A DNA stretch of 64,000 bases from Fibrobacter sp. UWB4 (GTDB taxonomy: Bacteria; Fibrobacterota; Fibrobacteria; Fibrobacterales; Fibrobacteraceae), in contig NZ_MWQI01000001.1 in the NCBI RefSeq assembly GCF_002210345.1, positions 1,140,223 through 1,204,222 on the forward strand, read 5' to 3'. The position numbers and the translations under genes are program-made. The notes beneath the pieces were generated by a model. That model saw only the letters and a program-made list of their open reading frames with translations, had not been told where the DNA came from and searched no databases. Below are positions 43,562 to 51,522 of the stretch, piece after piece (position 1 is the first letter of the stretch; every line of letters starts with the position of its first letter).

Positions 43562-44524
43562 ATGGCTAAAATCGGGATAGTCCTTGCAACTTACAACGGC
43601 GAAAAGTATCTCTCGCAGATGCTCGATTCGCTCATAGCACAAAAGCGACCCGCCGATTTCATTGTGGCGGTCGATGACGGTTCAAAAGACAGCACTCCAG
43701 AAATCCTCAAAAGTTACGAAGGGCGCCTCCCCCTGCAAGTGACTTGCCTACCCCAAAACACGGGCCACCGCGCCGCATTTTCAAAGGCGCTTGAACTTGC
43801 AGCACCGCAACTAGGCGAAAATGACCTTATTGCACTTGCAGATCAGGACGACGTCTGGCTACCTGCAAAATTGCAAACTCTTGAAGCGGCCATTCAGGAA
43901 GATCCTAAAACAAATCTCGTCTTTGGGGATGCCCAGGTCATCGATGGCGAAGGAAACCTCACCGGAGAATCCTGGCGGAAAATGGACGGCGTCCCGGAGC
44001 ACCTCACATTAAGGGCAATCTTAACAGGATTTACCAATGTCACAGGATGCATGACGCTATTCAGATCAAAACTTCTGAAGCAGATTCTCCCCATTCCAGA
44101 GCAAGTCCCCGTCCATGACCAATGGATAACTTTTTGCGCAAGCCTCGAAGATCACGACGCCTGCGTAAAATCCATCAGCGAAGCCGTCATCCAGTACCGC
44201 ATTCACGGACAAAACGCAATCGGACTCGGCGATACGCACACCTGGACAGGGAACCTGAAACTGAACTTGCAATGGGCCAAGATGATTTTGCAGACGCCGC
44301 ATTTTAATGCGCTCTCAACAAGCAACCAAAAATTCTTAAAGCGCTATATCGCCTACACCGAAGATAGGCTCCACAAAAAGTTTATCCCGCAATACCTCGT
44401 GTGGGTCATCATGAATGTCGCAAGCCTTTACCCGTATGTCAAAAATATCACCGGATTTATCCCGCGCATTCTGCACGGCATTATCGGTGCTCCTGTCATC
44501 ACCAAGTTTTTCGGTAAAAAATAA
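43562..44524 (+). CDS. Glycosyltransferase family 2 (rhamnosyltransferase-like)
   Basis: 320 residues. The GT2 nucleotide-sugar motifs are clear: GIVLATYNGEKYLSQMLDSL, VDDGSKDSTPEIL and ALADQDDVWLP; VHDQWITFCASL matches the acceptor region of the RfbF/WbbL-like group. The C-terminal part has a helical segment that may touch the membrane. It is the first gene of a polysaccharide operon: the next GT2 overlaps by one base (TAATG). Confidence 0.92.
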   Translation: MAKIGIVLATYNGEKYLSQMLDSLIAQKRPADFIVAVDDGSKDSTPEILKSYEGRLPLQVTCLPQNTGHRAAFSKALELAAPQLGENDLIALADQDDVWLPAKLQTLEAAIQEDPKTNLVFGDAQVIDGEGNLTGESWRKMDGVPEHLTLRAILTGFTNVTGCMTLFRSKLLKQILPIPEQVPVHDQWITFCASLEDHDACVKSISEAVIQYRIHGQNAIGLGDTHTWTGNLKLNLQWAKMILQTPHFNALSTSNQKFLKRYIAYTEDRLHKKFIPQYLVWVIMNVASLYPYVKNITGFIPRILHGIIGAPVITKFFGKK

Positions 44525-45420
44525 TGACCGACGTCTGCGCAATTCTCGTTAACTTCAAGAACGACAAAAAAACAACCGACTGTGTGCGTTCTCTCGAAAA
44601 AAATACTGTAAAGCCAGTATGCGTTTATGTCATCAACAATGCATCTACCGAAGCTTCGCAAAAATATTTCGAGAGTCTAAATTTTTCAATTGACGTCCGC
44701 TGGATCTGGAACAAGGAAAATCGCGGCTTTGCAGCAGGCTGCAATCAGGGAATCAAGGCCGCAACCGAAGAACACGCAGGCTGCTACATCTGGCTCCTGA
44801 ACAACGACACAGAAGCAACGCCGACAGCACTCGAAAAGCTCCTCGAAAAAGCGCAATCCACAAACGCAGGAATCACAGGATCGCTCATCAAAAAAGCAAA
44901 TGGAGAATTTTCAGGCGGAGTCGGCTTCATCCATCCGAAATTCGCATCTGTGCGACGCCCGAAATCATCTGGCGAACAGGGCTTTGACTATGTAGAAGGC
45001 TCATCGTTTTTCATTTCGCCTGAATGCTTACAGAAAACAGGGCTTTTAAGCGAGGAGTTTTTTCTGTACTTCGAAGAAAGCGACTACTGCTTAAAGGCTA
45101 AGCAAAACGGATTCAAGCTGGCCTGGGCAACCGACAGCATCATCTTACATGACATCGGTTCATCGACCGGGAGCGAAATTGCAAAAGGCGGTGTTCCCTA
45201 TTTTATCGACTGCCTCATGATTCGAAATCGAATCTACTTTGCATTAAAAAACGGTTTTCCAATCTTTGGAGTACTCATCGGATTTGCAATCAGCCTTGCA
45301 CTCCGCATCAAAAGATGTCAAATCAAAAGAGTTTTTACAATTTTGAAAATCACCTTATCGAAGAAATCATTTCAAAGATTCATCGAAAGAAACGGGGGAT
45401 TCTATGAAATTCGAGATTAA
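44524..45420 (+). CDS. Glycosyltransferase family 2
   Basis: 298 residues with GT2 motifs: CAILVNFKNDKKTTDCVRSL, VYVINNASTEAS, NRGFAAGCNQGIKAA and LLNNDTEATP; FFLYFEESDYCLKAKQNGF is the conserved acceptor/base region. It is of the WbbL/rhamnosyl type by look. The start overlaps the previous stop (TAATG) and its end overlaps the Wzi-like gene by 17 bp, so these three genes are tightly coupled. Confidence 0.92.
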   Translation: MTDVCAILVNFKNDKKTTDCVRSLEKNTVKPVCVYVINNASTEASQKYFESLNFSIDVRWIWNKENRGFAAGCNQGIKAATEEHAGCYIWLLNNDTEATPTALEKLLEKAQSTNAGITGSLIKKANGEFSGGVGFIHPKFASVRRPKSSGEQGFDYVEGSSFFISPECLQKTGLLSEEFFLYFEESDYCLKAKQNGFKLAWATDSIILHDIGSSTGSEIAKGGVPYFIDCLMIRNRIYFALKNGFPIFGVLIGFAISLALRIKRCQIKRVFTILKITLSKKSFQRFIERNGGFYEIRD

Positions 45421-46831
45421 TTTATTTAAGTGGACTTTCTGGAGTGCCATTGCACTTGCAAGCTCGGCATTTTCAGCCGAAATGACGCACCACATAACCT
45501 TCTCGGATTCAGCACACTCAAAAGAACTGAACATCAACGTACAGTTCATGGATTCTGTCGCGGTCACGAATCTCACAAATGCAAAAACGCATTACGATAA
45601 TTCGATGTCCGTACGACTTTTCGCCAACGGTAAATTTACAGATAAATTCCTTTTCGATACACGTGTAAAGATCAGCACGGATTACACAAACCGATACATC
45701 AACTTTAATTATTACAATCCTGACGAAGGCATTCCCTTTAACAAGCAAAGCGAAAACAAGCGTACATGGGATTTGTTTGCCGCAAACGTCAGCTACGATC
45801 TCAAGCCTGTGCAGCTCCTCGCCGGATTCGATTTTCTGGAATGGGGGCCTGCCCGCCGCAACCATGTCATATTGCGAGGAGAACGAAACATCTACCGTCC
45901 TTGGCAAGACAGCTCGAGCCGCATCTCTGACGCAGCACCAACACCTTATTTCGGTTATCAATTCAAGCTTGGCCCAATCGAGTACACGCAATATGCAGCC
46001 AAGCTTTTTGAAAAGAAAGGCTTGGGCAAATATTTCCATGCCCACCGCCTCAACTTAAATCTCCCGAAAGAAATCACGCTTGGAATCTCGGAAACATCGC
46101 TTTACGGATCAACAACAGAACTCGCCGGTACAAATCCCAATATCGATGGCGACAGCACGGGCCGCGAATTTGAATGGGCGTACGCCATTCCATTCATCCC
46201 CTACGTTTTCCAGGAGCACCTGCAAGGCGATCAGGACAACATATCGCTTGCTTTTGACTTGAGCGTAAAAACAATTCCAAACTGGGAATTTTACGCCGAA
46301 CTTTTATGGGACGACATGAAATCCCCGACAAGCATGTTCGATGACAGCTGGTGGGGCAACAAGTGGGCAACAACGCTCGGCGTTGCGCGCGACAGTCTTG
46401 AAATCGGTCCCGTAAATTTAGACTGGATGTTTGAATACACCAGAATCGAACCGTGGGTCTATACACACCACAAAGGCGGCGGCTACACATATGCAAGCTA
46501 CGCCCAGAGCCTCGGAAGCGATCTCGGCCCCAACAGCCAGGAAATCCACACCGAAGTCACTGCTACATATAAATTTGTAAAAGCGACGCTTTTCCTTGGC
46601 GCAGTCGCCAAAGACACCGCCTTCGGCGGGAACCTCACCGACCTCCACACGCCCGAAAGCAGAACCGACAAAAAGTTCCTTAGCAAAAAAACAACCCAGC
46701 GCTACAAGGAACTGGGATTCAATTTAAATCTAACCCCGTGGGACTGGTTCAGCTTTAGAACCAGCTACACAAGGTTTTTCGGGGATTACGAAGGATACCG
46801 CGCCTACGCCGCCGGCAGCGTACAATGGTAA
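45404..46831 (+). CDS. Wzi-like capsule-assembly outer-membrane barrel
   Basis: 475 residues with signal peptide (about 24 residues, ending SSAFSA). The body is strand-rich with the family-like blocks LLAGFDFLEWGPARRNHVIL, FAYAIPFIPYVFQEHLQGD-like segment, and YAELLWDD, ending GYRAYAAGSVQW with a terminal aromatic as barrels do. Wzi-type proteins anchor or shape polysaccharide at the outer membrane, fitting the two GT2 genes upstream. GGGGG lies before the ATG inside the end of the previous gene. Confidence 0.78.
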   Translation: MKFEINLFKWTFWSAIALASSAFSAEMTHHITFSDSAHSKELNINVQFMDSVAVTNLTNAKTHYDNSMSVRLFANGKFTDKFLFDTRVKISTDYTNRYINFNYYNPDEGIPFNKQSENKRTWDLFAANVSYDLKPVQLLAGFDFLEWGPARRNHVILRGERNIYRPWQDSSSRISDAAPTPYFGYQFKLGPIEYTQYAAKLFEKKGLGKYFHAHRLNLNLPKEITLGISETSLYGSTTELAGTNPNIDGDSTGREFEWAYAIPFIPYVFQEHLQGDQDNISLAFDLSVKTIPNWEFYAELLWDDMKSPTSMFDDSWWGNKWATTLGVARDSLEIGPVNLDWMFEYTRIEPWVYTHHKGGGYTYASYAQSLGSDLGPNSQEIHTEVTATYKFVKATLFLGAVAKDTAFGGNLTDLHTPESRTDKKFLSKKTTQRYKELGFNLNLTPWDWFSFRTSYTRFFGDYEGYRAYAAGSVQW

Positions 46832-46923
46832 TGTTTTTGTCATGCCCGCCTTGAGCTCTTTGATCACTTAGTGCTTTAGCACTTATGTGAGCATGATCCG
46901 CGTATGGGGAGGGCATCTCCATC

Positions 46924-47346
46924 TCAGAACATTTTCTTAAGCACTTCCTCGTCGGTTGCGGCGAGGACTTTTTCTTTCCACTCAGGGTCAAGCAAAAGCT
47001 TTGCCACATTCGCAATAGCTACAGTATGCGCCATAGCCGATTCCGCCGGAGAAAGCAGTACGCACATAAACTGTGCCACTTCGTCATTACGGGTTTTAAC
47101 GCCCGTAATTCCCTCACGGGCAACGACAAAAGCCATCAGCGGTCCCTGCAAACCAGGAACACGCGTATGCGGGAGCAAAAGCCCCTGCCCCATATAAATG
47201 CCCTGGGCTACACGTTCCGAAAGCCCTTTCCAAGCCGACAAAGCGTCAAACCGATAAGGCCCTTTCACCAAAGCGTCGTAAGCATAGCCAAGAGCACGAT
47301 TGAATTCAACAGGCTGCGCGTAAATACGCGTATAAATAGGAGCCAT
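46924..47346 (-). CDS. PTS EIIA type-2 (fructose/nitrogen) domain protein
   Basis: 140 residues. The EIIA-2 active-site His is His60 in GLLLPHTRVPGL; MAFVVAREGI and FMCVLLSPAES are the following strands. Such lone domains, like PtsN, are often regulatory phosphorylation targets rather than sugar transporters. The ATG at 47346 overlaps the stop of the upstream kinase gene by one base (TAATG), so both are made together. No EIIB/C or HPr gene is in the window. Confidence 0.88.
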   Translation of the reverse strand: MAPIYTRIYAQPVEFNRALGYAYDALVKGPYRFDALSAWKGLSERVAQGIYMGQGLLLPHTRVPGLQGPLMAFVVAREGITGVKTRNDEVAQFMCVLLSPAESAMAHTVAIANVAKLLLDPEWKEKVLAATDEEVLKKMF

Positions 47347-48368
47347 TAGGAAAGCGCCCAATCCATAAACTTGAAGACTTCCGGATCCGTAGCCTTGGCG
47401 ATAAGCTTGAATTCACCAAACAACGTACGGAGCTGAGCCTTGCCCGGTTCAATGTATTGTTCGAACTTTTCAATTTTTTTCACCTTGGAAAGGAAGCAGT
47501 ATGCACCGAGAGCCTGCATCAAGCGCTGCAAGCTGGCATGCACAAAGCCATCCCAGGCATCGTCCTTCGTATAAATTCTAGTTCCACGGTACTGGCTGCG
47601 CCAATATTCGAAGAAATCCTTAATCATCGGCAGCGGGAGACAAACATACGGATCCCACAAGAGCGATGCGATATCATAGAACATAGAACCGCGACGAGCA
47701 CCTTGATAATCCACAAAAGCGACTTCAGAATTCGGGCGGATCATGATGTTCTGGCTCTGGAAATCGCGATGCATCAGAACCTTTGTCTGCGCTTCAACAG
47801 AAACAGCCACGAGCGAATAGAAGTTACGCACCGATTCTGGAATCTCGGTAATGCCCTTGTGGAGCTTCAGGTAATTTTCGGTAAAGTAATCCGATTCCCA
47901 CTTAAGCGCCGAAAAATCAAAACGGCGAAGCCAAATCTCGGTGTGATGGCTGAACAGCTGATGGCTTGCATTCTGCCACTGGATAAGCGCATCAATCACT
48001 TCAGGGTACAGAATACGGACACTGCCCGAAAGCGCCTGCGCACCGTTCGGGAAAGCCTCGTCCAAGAGACTGCGCTTGCCCAAGTCCTCTTGCAAGACCT
48101 GGCAAGTACTCTCGTCAACGCAATAAACGCGCGGAACCGGCAAACCATATTCCCTGAACGTTTTGGAATACTCGACAAAGTGCTTGAAATCATCGTTCAC
48201 TTCGGCACTCACCTGCAAGACGCTCTGGCGTTCGCCACCAGCGATACGGAAATAGCGCCTTCCAGAACCGGCACCGGCAATGGGAGTCACAGTAAAGTTT
48301 TCAGTATAGCCATGAGTCAAGAGAAACTCATGAATACTCGGAGAAATTTTAATCATATCGTTTTGCAT
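47346..48368 (-). CDS. APH/AmgK-like sugar kinase
   Basis: 340 residues with the aminoglycoside-phosphotransferase fold. The catalytic loop is LMHRDFQSQN (Asp202, Asn207), the metal Asp220 in FVDYQGARRGSMFYD, and the N-lobe has AGAGSGRRYFRI. DYQGA..G..YD is typical of the AmgK group, which phosphorylates N-acetylmuramate/glucosamine in cell-wall recycling; a phosphocholine or other sugar kinase remains possible. I put the start at 48368, because TATATT ends six bases upstream and no Shine-Dalgarno exists; a TTG at 48404 gives a longer frame. It is followed by a coupled PTS EIIA gene. Confidence 0.82.
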   Translation of the reverse strand: MQNDMIKISPSIHEFLLTHGYTENFTVTPIAGAGSGRRYFRIAGGERQSVLQVSAEVNDDFKHFVEYSKTFREYGLPVPRVYCVDESTCQVLQEDLGKRSLLDEAFPNGAQALSGSVRILYPEVIDALIQWQNASHQLFSHHTEIWLRRFDFSALKWESDYFTENYLKLHKGITEIPESVRNFYSLVAVSVEAQTKVLMHRDFQSQNIMIRPNSEVAFVDYQGARRGSMFYDIASLLWDPYVCLPLPMIKDFFEYWRSQYRGTRIYTKDDAWDGFVHASLQRLMQALGAYCFLSKVKKIEKFEQYIEPGKAQLRTLFGEFKLIAKATDPEVFKFMDWALS

Positions 48369-48414
48369 ACTTTTAATATACTTAAAGAAAGAGGAAAATG
48401 ACAAAGAAAATGTA

Positions 48415-48449
48415 GGTTATTAGTCATTGGTCTCTAGTTATTGGTCATT
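48415..48449. repeat. Heptamer repeat, five units
   Basis: GGTTATT, AGTCATT, GGTCTCT, AGTTATT, GGTCATT in register, upstream of the AmgK-like gene. Confidence 0.85.
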
Positions 48450-48491
48450 AAAGCATTGTTCTTAACGCCAAACCAACATCTAACGGCTAAA

Positions 48492-48519
48492 GACTATTGA
48501 CTAACGACTACTGACTATC
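48492..48519. repeat. Heptamer repeat, four units
   Basis: GACTATT, GACTAAC, GACTACT, GACTATC, ending at the stop codon of the permease gene. It is in the opposite orientation to 48415-48449, so the two can pair loosely into a long hairpin. Confidence 0.8.
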
Positions 48520-49536
48520 CTACGAGAACTTGATTCGCGGGTCAACGAGCGTATAAAGTATATCGCTGAAGAGGCGCCCGACCATCGCCATAAGGCTGCT
48601 GAGGAAGATAATCCCCATCACCACATTGTAATCGCGGTTGACCATTGAATTGTAATACAAAAGCCCCATGCCATCGATATCAAAGACCTTCTCGATGAGG
48701 AGCGCACCTGCAAACATGAGAGTGCAGATTTCAGAAAGGCGGGTCGCAATCGGAATAAGCGCGTTGCGGAGAGCATGACGCACAAGAGCCTGCTTGAAGC
48801 TCAAGCCCTTTGCCAAAGCCGTTCGCATGTAGTCGCGGCCCAGTTCCTCGAGCGCAGAGTTTTTCATAAGGAACGTGAGGAACGCAAACTCGCTAATCAT
48901 GTAGCAGAAAATCGGAAGCGCCAAATGCTGCGCCAAGTCAAAAACTTTCCCGAAAAACGAGAAATCCTCGAAGTCATCGCTCGTAAGCCCACCGAGCGGG
49001 AAAATGTCCAAGTACGAACCACCCGCCAAAAAGATGATGAGCAAAATGCCAAGCGCATAACCCGGCATCACGTAACCCGAGAAAATAAGACCGCTCGTAA
49101 AAGAATCAAGCTTGCTGCCGTGATGCACCGCCTTCCAGAGTCCAAGCGGAATGCAGATAAGGTAGCTCAAGAAAAACGACGTCACGCCAAAGAACAAAGA
49201 AATCGGGAAACGGCTTACAATCACGTCCCAGACCGGGAGTCCGTACGTGTAGCTTTCCCCGAGGTTCAAGTGCAACACGTTCCAAAGCCACGTGAGGTAG
49301 CGTTTCCACGCGGGCTGGTCAAAACCAAAGTATGCCTGGATTTGCGCAATCTGGTCCGGCGAAAGCGCCTTGGATGCATCTACGCCACCCTTCATCGAAG
49401 CGGCCTGCTGCGCACGAGAAATCAGCTCTTCCACAGGGCCTCCCGGCAAGAGCTGAATCAGGATAAAGCACACCAATGAAATCCCGATTAATGTCGGGAT
49501 CATCAGCAGCAAACGACGAAGGATATACGAACGCAT
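48520..49536 (-). CDS. ABC transporter permease, YejB/DppB type
   Basis: 338 residues, six hydrophobic segments. The start MRSYILRRLLLMIPTLIGISLVCF, the LLPGGPVE block and the long insert before the transmembrane domain are typical of YejB, the permease for oligopeptides or microcin C. The EAA-like loop is RDYMRTALAKGLSFKQALVRHALRNALIP. The real start is at 49536; the longer frame runs into repeats. The partner genes (YejA, E, F) are not in the window, so this may be a lone permease or part of an operon that continues in parts not seen. Confidence 0.88.
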   Translation of the reverse strand: MRSYILRRLLLMIPTLIGISLVCFILIQLLPGGPVEELISRAQQAASMKGGVDASKALSPDQIAQIQAYFGFDQPAWKRYLTWLWNVLHLNLGESYTYGLPVWDVIVSRFPISLFFGVTSFFLSYLICIPLGLWKAVHHGSKLDSFTSGLIFSGYVMPGYALGILLIIFLAGGSYLDIFPLGGLTSDDFEDFSFFGKVFDLAQHLALPIFCYMISEFAFLTFLMKNSALEELGRDYMRTALAKGLSFKQALVRHALRNALIPIATRLSEICTLMFAGALLIEKVFDIDGMGLLYYNSMVNRDYNVVMGIIFLSSLMAMVGRLFSDILYTLVDPRIKFS

Positions 49537-49546
49537 GGTAAATAGG

Positions 49547-49560
49547 TATGGGGTATGGGG
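49547..49560. repeat. TATGGGG heptamer x2
   Basis: Two perfect TATGGGG units, 10 bp upstream of the permease start; the same units follow the AGTAGGA run at 5945-5958. Confidence 0.7.
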
Positions 49561-49628
49561 TCGCTCGTGCCACTCGCTTTGGGGTCGTCCGCCTGCGGCG
49601 TCCTTTGAGGAATTTCTTTCGAAAAGCT

Positions 49629-49696
49629 CAAAGCGTAGCGACCTCAAAGCACCGAAGGTGCGCGCTCATAGCTCAAAGCACGAAGTGCGACCTCTA
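49629..49696. repeat. CTCAAAGC...GCGACC repeat units
   Basis: Three units: CTCAAAGCGTAGCGACC, CTCAAAGCACCGAAGGTGCG and CTCAAAGCACGAAGTGCGACC. They run right to the dapB stop codon. Confidence 0.6.
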
Positions 49697-50524
49697 ACGC
49701 ATTTTTCCAGAGCGCAGGACGTCCATCATGTTGAACGGCTTTGCGGTGCCTGCAGCAATCTGGTCGGCAAGGAAGTTCACGGCATCGACCGTGCCTTCGG
49801 CATAGATCTTGCGGCCGCAAACATTGTGCTGGAATTCAAAGTGAACCGTACCGTCGGCGCTATCGAGGCTGTAGGTATGGAATGCGTGACCGCCGAGATA
49901 TTCTTCGGGCACGTGCATGCGTTCCATCTGTTCCTTTTCGTTACGGACCTTTTCGATATCGTCCGGTGTGTAGTCAAAACCCATCTTCTGGAACGTACCG
50001 ACGACAGCACGAGCCGTACCGCTCGTATCAGCCTTGGTCTTCTGGTGGCTTTCGACAACGGAAAGCTTGTAGCCATTAAATGCTGTCGGGAATTCCTTGG
50101 CAAGATATTCAATCATCATCTGGAAAGCGACAATCTGCTTTGCCATGTTCGGAGCAATCACGCTCGGATGGTTTGCATCGGCAACGAGTTTTGCAAGAGC
50201 TTCACGGTCACCGCCGGTTGTGCCCATAACAAACGGAATCTTGTGATTCACGTAGAAGGCGGCATTGTCGTTCACGGCGCTCGGGTGCGTGTAGTCAATG
50301 CAAATCATGTTCGGATACTTGGCAAGCACTTCGCCAATGCGGGCTTCGCGGTTGGAAGGCTTCAAGAGCTGAATCGTCTTGCCCGCCACTTCGGCTTCGT
50401 TTTCGACAATAATTTCACCCGTCAAAGAATACGGGACAAGTTCCAAACCGCGGGCAACGCAAGTTTCGGCCACGATGCGGCCCATGTTACCCGGAATACC
50501 ATTAACCATCACTTGAACGGACAT
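49694..50524 (-). CDS. dapB: 4-hydroxy-tetrahydrodipicolinate reductase, plant type
   Basis: The lysine/diaminopimelate step that reduces HTPA with NAD(P)H, needed for the peptidoglycan cross-bridge. It has 276 residues, start MSVQVMVNGIPGNMG with the nucleotide-binding Gly-rich loop. FVMGTTGGDREAL and VVESHQKTKADTSGTARAV carry the conserved SHQ and KxDTSGTA substrate residues, in the form I know from the plant-type branch, not the usual E. coli form. AGGAG lies before the ATG at 50524. No other dap gene is adjacent. Confidence 0.92.
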   Translation of the reverse strand: MSVQVMVNGIPGNMGRIVAETCVARGLELVPYSLTGEIIVENEAEVAGKTIQLLKPSNREARIGEVLAKYPNMICIDYTHPSAVNDNAAFYVNHKIPFVMGTTGGDREALAKLVADANHPSVIAPNMAKQIVAFQMMIEYLAKEFPTAFNGYKLSVVESHQKTKADTSGTARAVVGTFQKMGFDYTPDDIEKVRNEKEQMERMHVPEEYLGGHAFHTYSLDSADGTVHFEFQHNVCGRKIYAEGTVDAVNFLADQIAAGTAKPFNMMDVLRSGKMR

Positions 50525-50559
50525 AAAATCTCCTGTTGTTTTTCCGTTTGACAAGATAG

Positions 50560-50592
50560 AAAAAAAGGGCGGGCTTTAAGCCCGTCCTGTAA
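50560..50592 (-). terminator. Rho-independent terminator of ankyrin gene
   Basis: Stem AGGACGGGCTT/AAGCCCGCCCT (one G-U pair) on the minus strand, followed by seven T. It lies between the ankyrin gene and dapB, so dapB has its own promoter or depends on read-through. Confidence 0.85.
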
Positions 50593-50613
50593 ATTCAAGC
50601 AGAAAAGATTCGC

Positions 50614-51354
50614 TTATCTGCCACGAGAATCGAGCTTATACTTTGCAGTATTCTTAGCACCGACCTTCTTCAAAGCCTTGATGAGGCGAGTATAACCTTC
50701 GTTCGTTGCCCAGTCGAGTACAGAATAGCCCTGACCGCACTTGGCGTTCACATCGACACCCTTCTTGATGAGGAACATCATGGCGTCATAGTTACCAGAC
50801 TTGACTGCCCAGTGAATCGGCATGTAGCCATCCGGGCTGCGGTTTTCAAGCGGAGCGCCTGCATCAGCAAGAACTTCGAGCATGTCAGCCTTGCCAGTCT
50901 TTGCAGCAATAAGCACAGCCGTTGCGAGGTTCTGCGGTTCAACGCCTTCCTTCTTGAGCTGCTGCAAAATGCGGACGACAACTTCCTTGTTGCCCATCAT
51001 CACTGCATTATCAATAACCGGTTCACCATTGCCATTGTTGACATTGGCCTTTGCGCCATGATCGAACAAGTAGTTGAGCACCATCATGTTGCCCTTATTG
51101 GCGGCAATGGCGACAGCATTATTGCCGTTATCAGCCGGCTGGTCAATTTCGAAAGAAGCCTGGAGGAACAACGTCATCTTGGCGGTATCGCTGTTGACCG
51201 CGTAAGAAACAAACTGATTCGGCGTAAAACCGATCTGCTTTTTCGTCAAATACCTACGAACAGACTGCGGATCGTTCGGGTCCATGGTTTCTTCACAACC
51301 GGTCAGGGAAAAAATGAGACCAGCAGCACAGAGAGCCAAGATTTTCTTCTTCAT
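50614..51354 (-). CDS. Ankyrin-repeat lipoprotein
   Basis: 246 residues with lipobox LTGC (Cys18). The mature part holds about five ankyrin-type repeats from about residue 75 (NAVAIAANKGNMMVLNYLFDHGA, PVIDNAVMMGNKEVVVRIL, TAVLIAAKTGKADMLEVLADAGAPL, MPIHWAVKSGNYDAMMFLI, SVLDWATNEGYTRLIKAL). Such repeats bind proteins; here the protein is lipid-anchored in the envelope. GGAG stands nine bases before the ATG at 51354. Confidence 0.88.
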   Translation of the reverse strand: MKKKILALCAAGLIFSLTGCEETMDPNDPQSVRRYLTKKQIGFTPNQFVSYAVNSDTAKMTLFLQASFEIDQPADNGNNAVAIAANKGNMMVLNYLFDHGAKANVNNGNGEPVIDNAVMMGNKEVVVRILQQLKKEGVEPQNLATAVLIAAKTGKADMLEVLADAGAPLENRSPDGYMPIHWAVKSGNYDAMMFLIKKGVDVNAKCGQGYSVLDWATNEGYTRLIKALKKVGAKNTAKYKLDSRGR

Positions 51355-51522
51355 ATTATACTCCAGTGATTTTTGATTTTTCAAGTTAAAACTACACTAT
51401 TTTTTTCAATATATAACATAAAAAACACGAATTTACACATTTTTTTATCAAAAAACATCGTTTCAACGCCTTCTAGAAATTGCAGCCCCGCCCTAAGCAG
51501 GCTTTCCCCTCGTTTAATGCTA

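Noticed and set aside
46832..46923. Possible bidirectional terminator after the Wzi-like gene
   Set aside because: Short inverted pieces (AGTGC-TTTA-GCACT and ATGCCC/GGGCAT) exist but no T-run follows, so I did not list it as a terminator.
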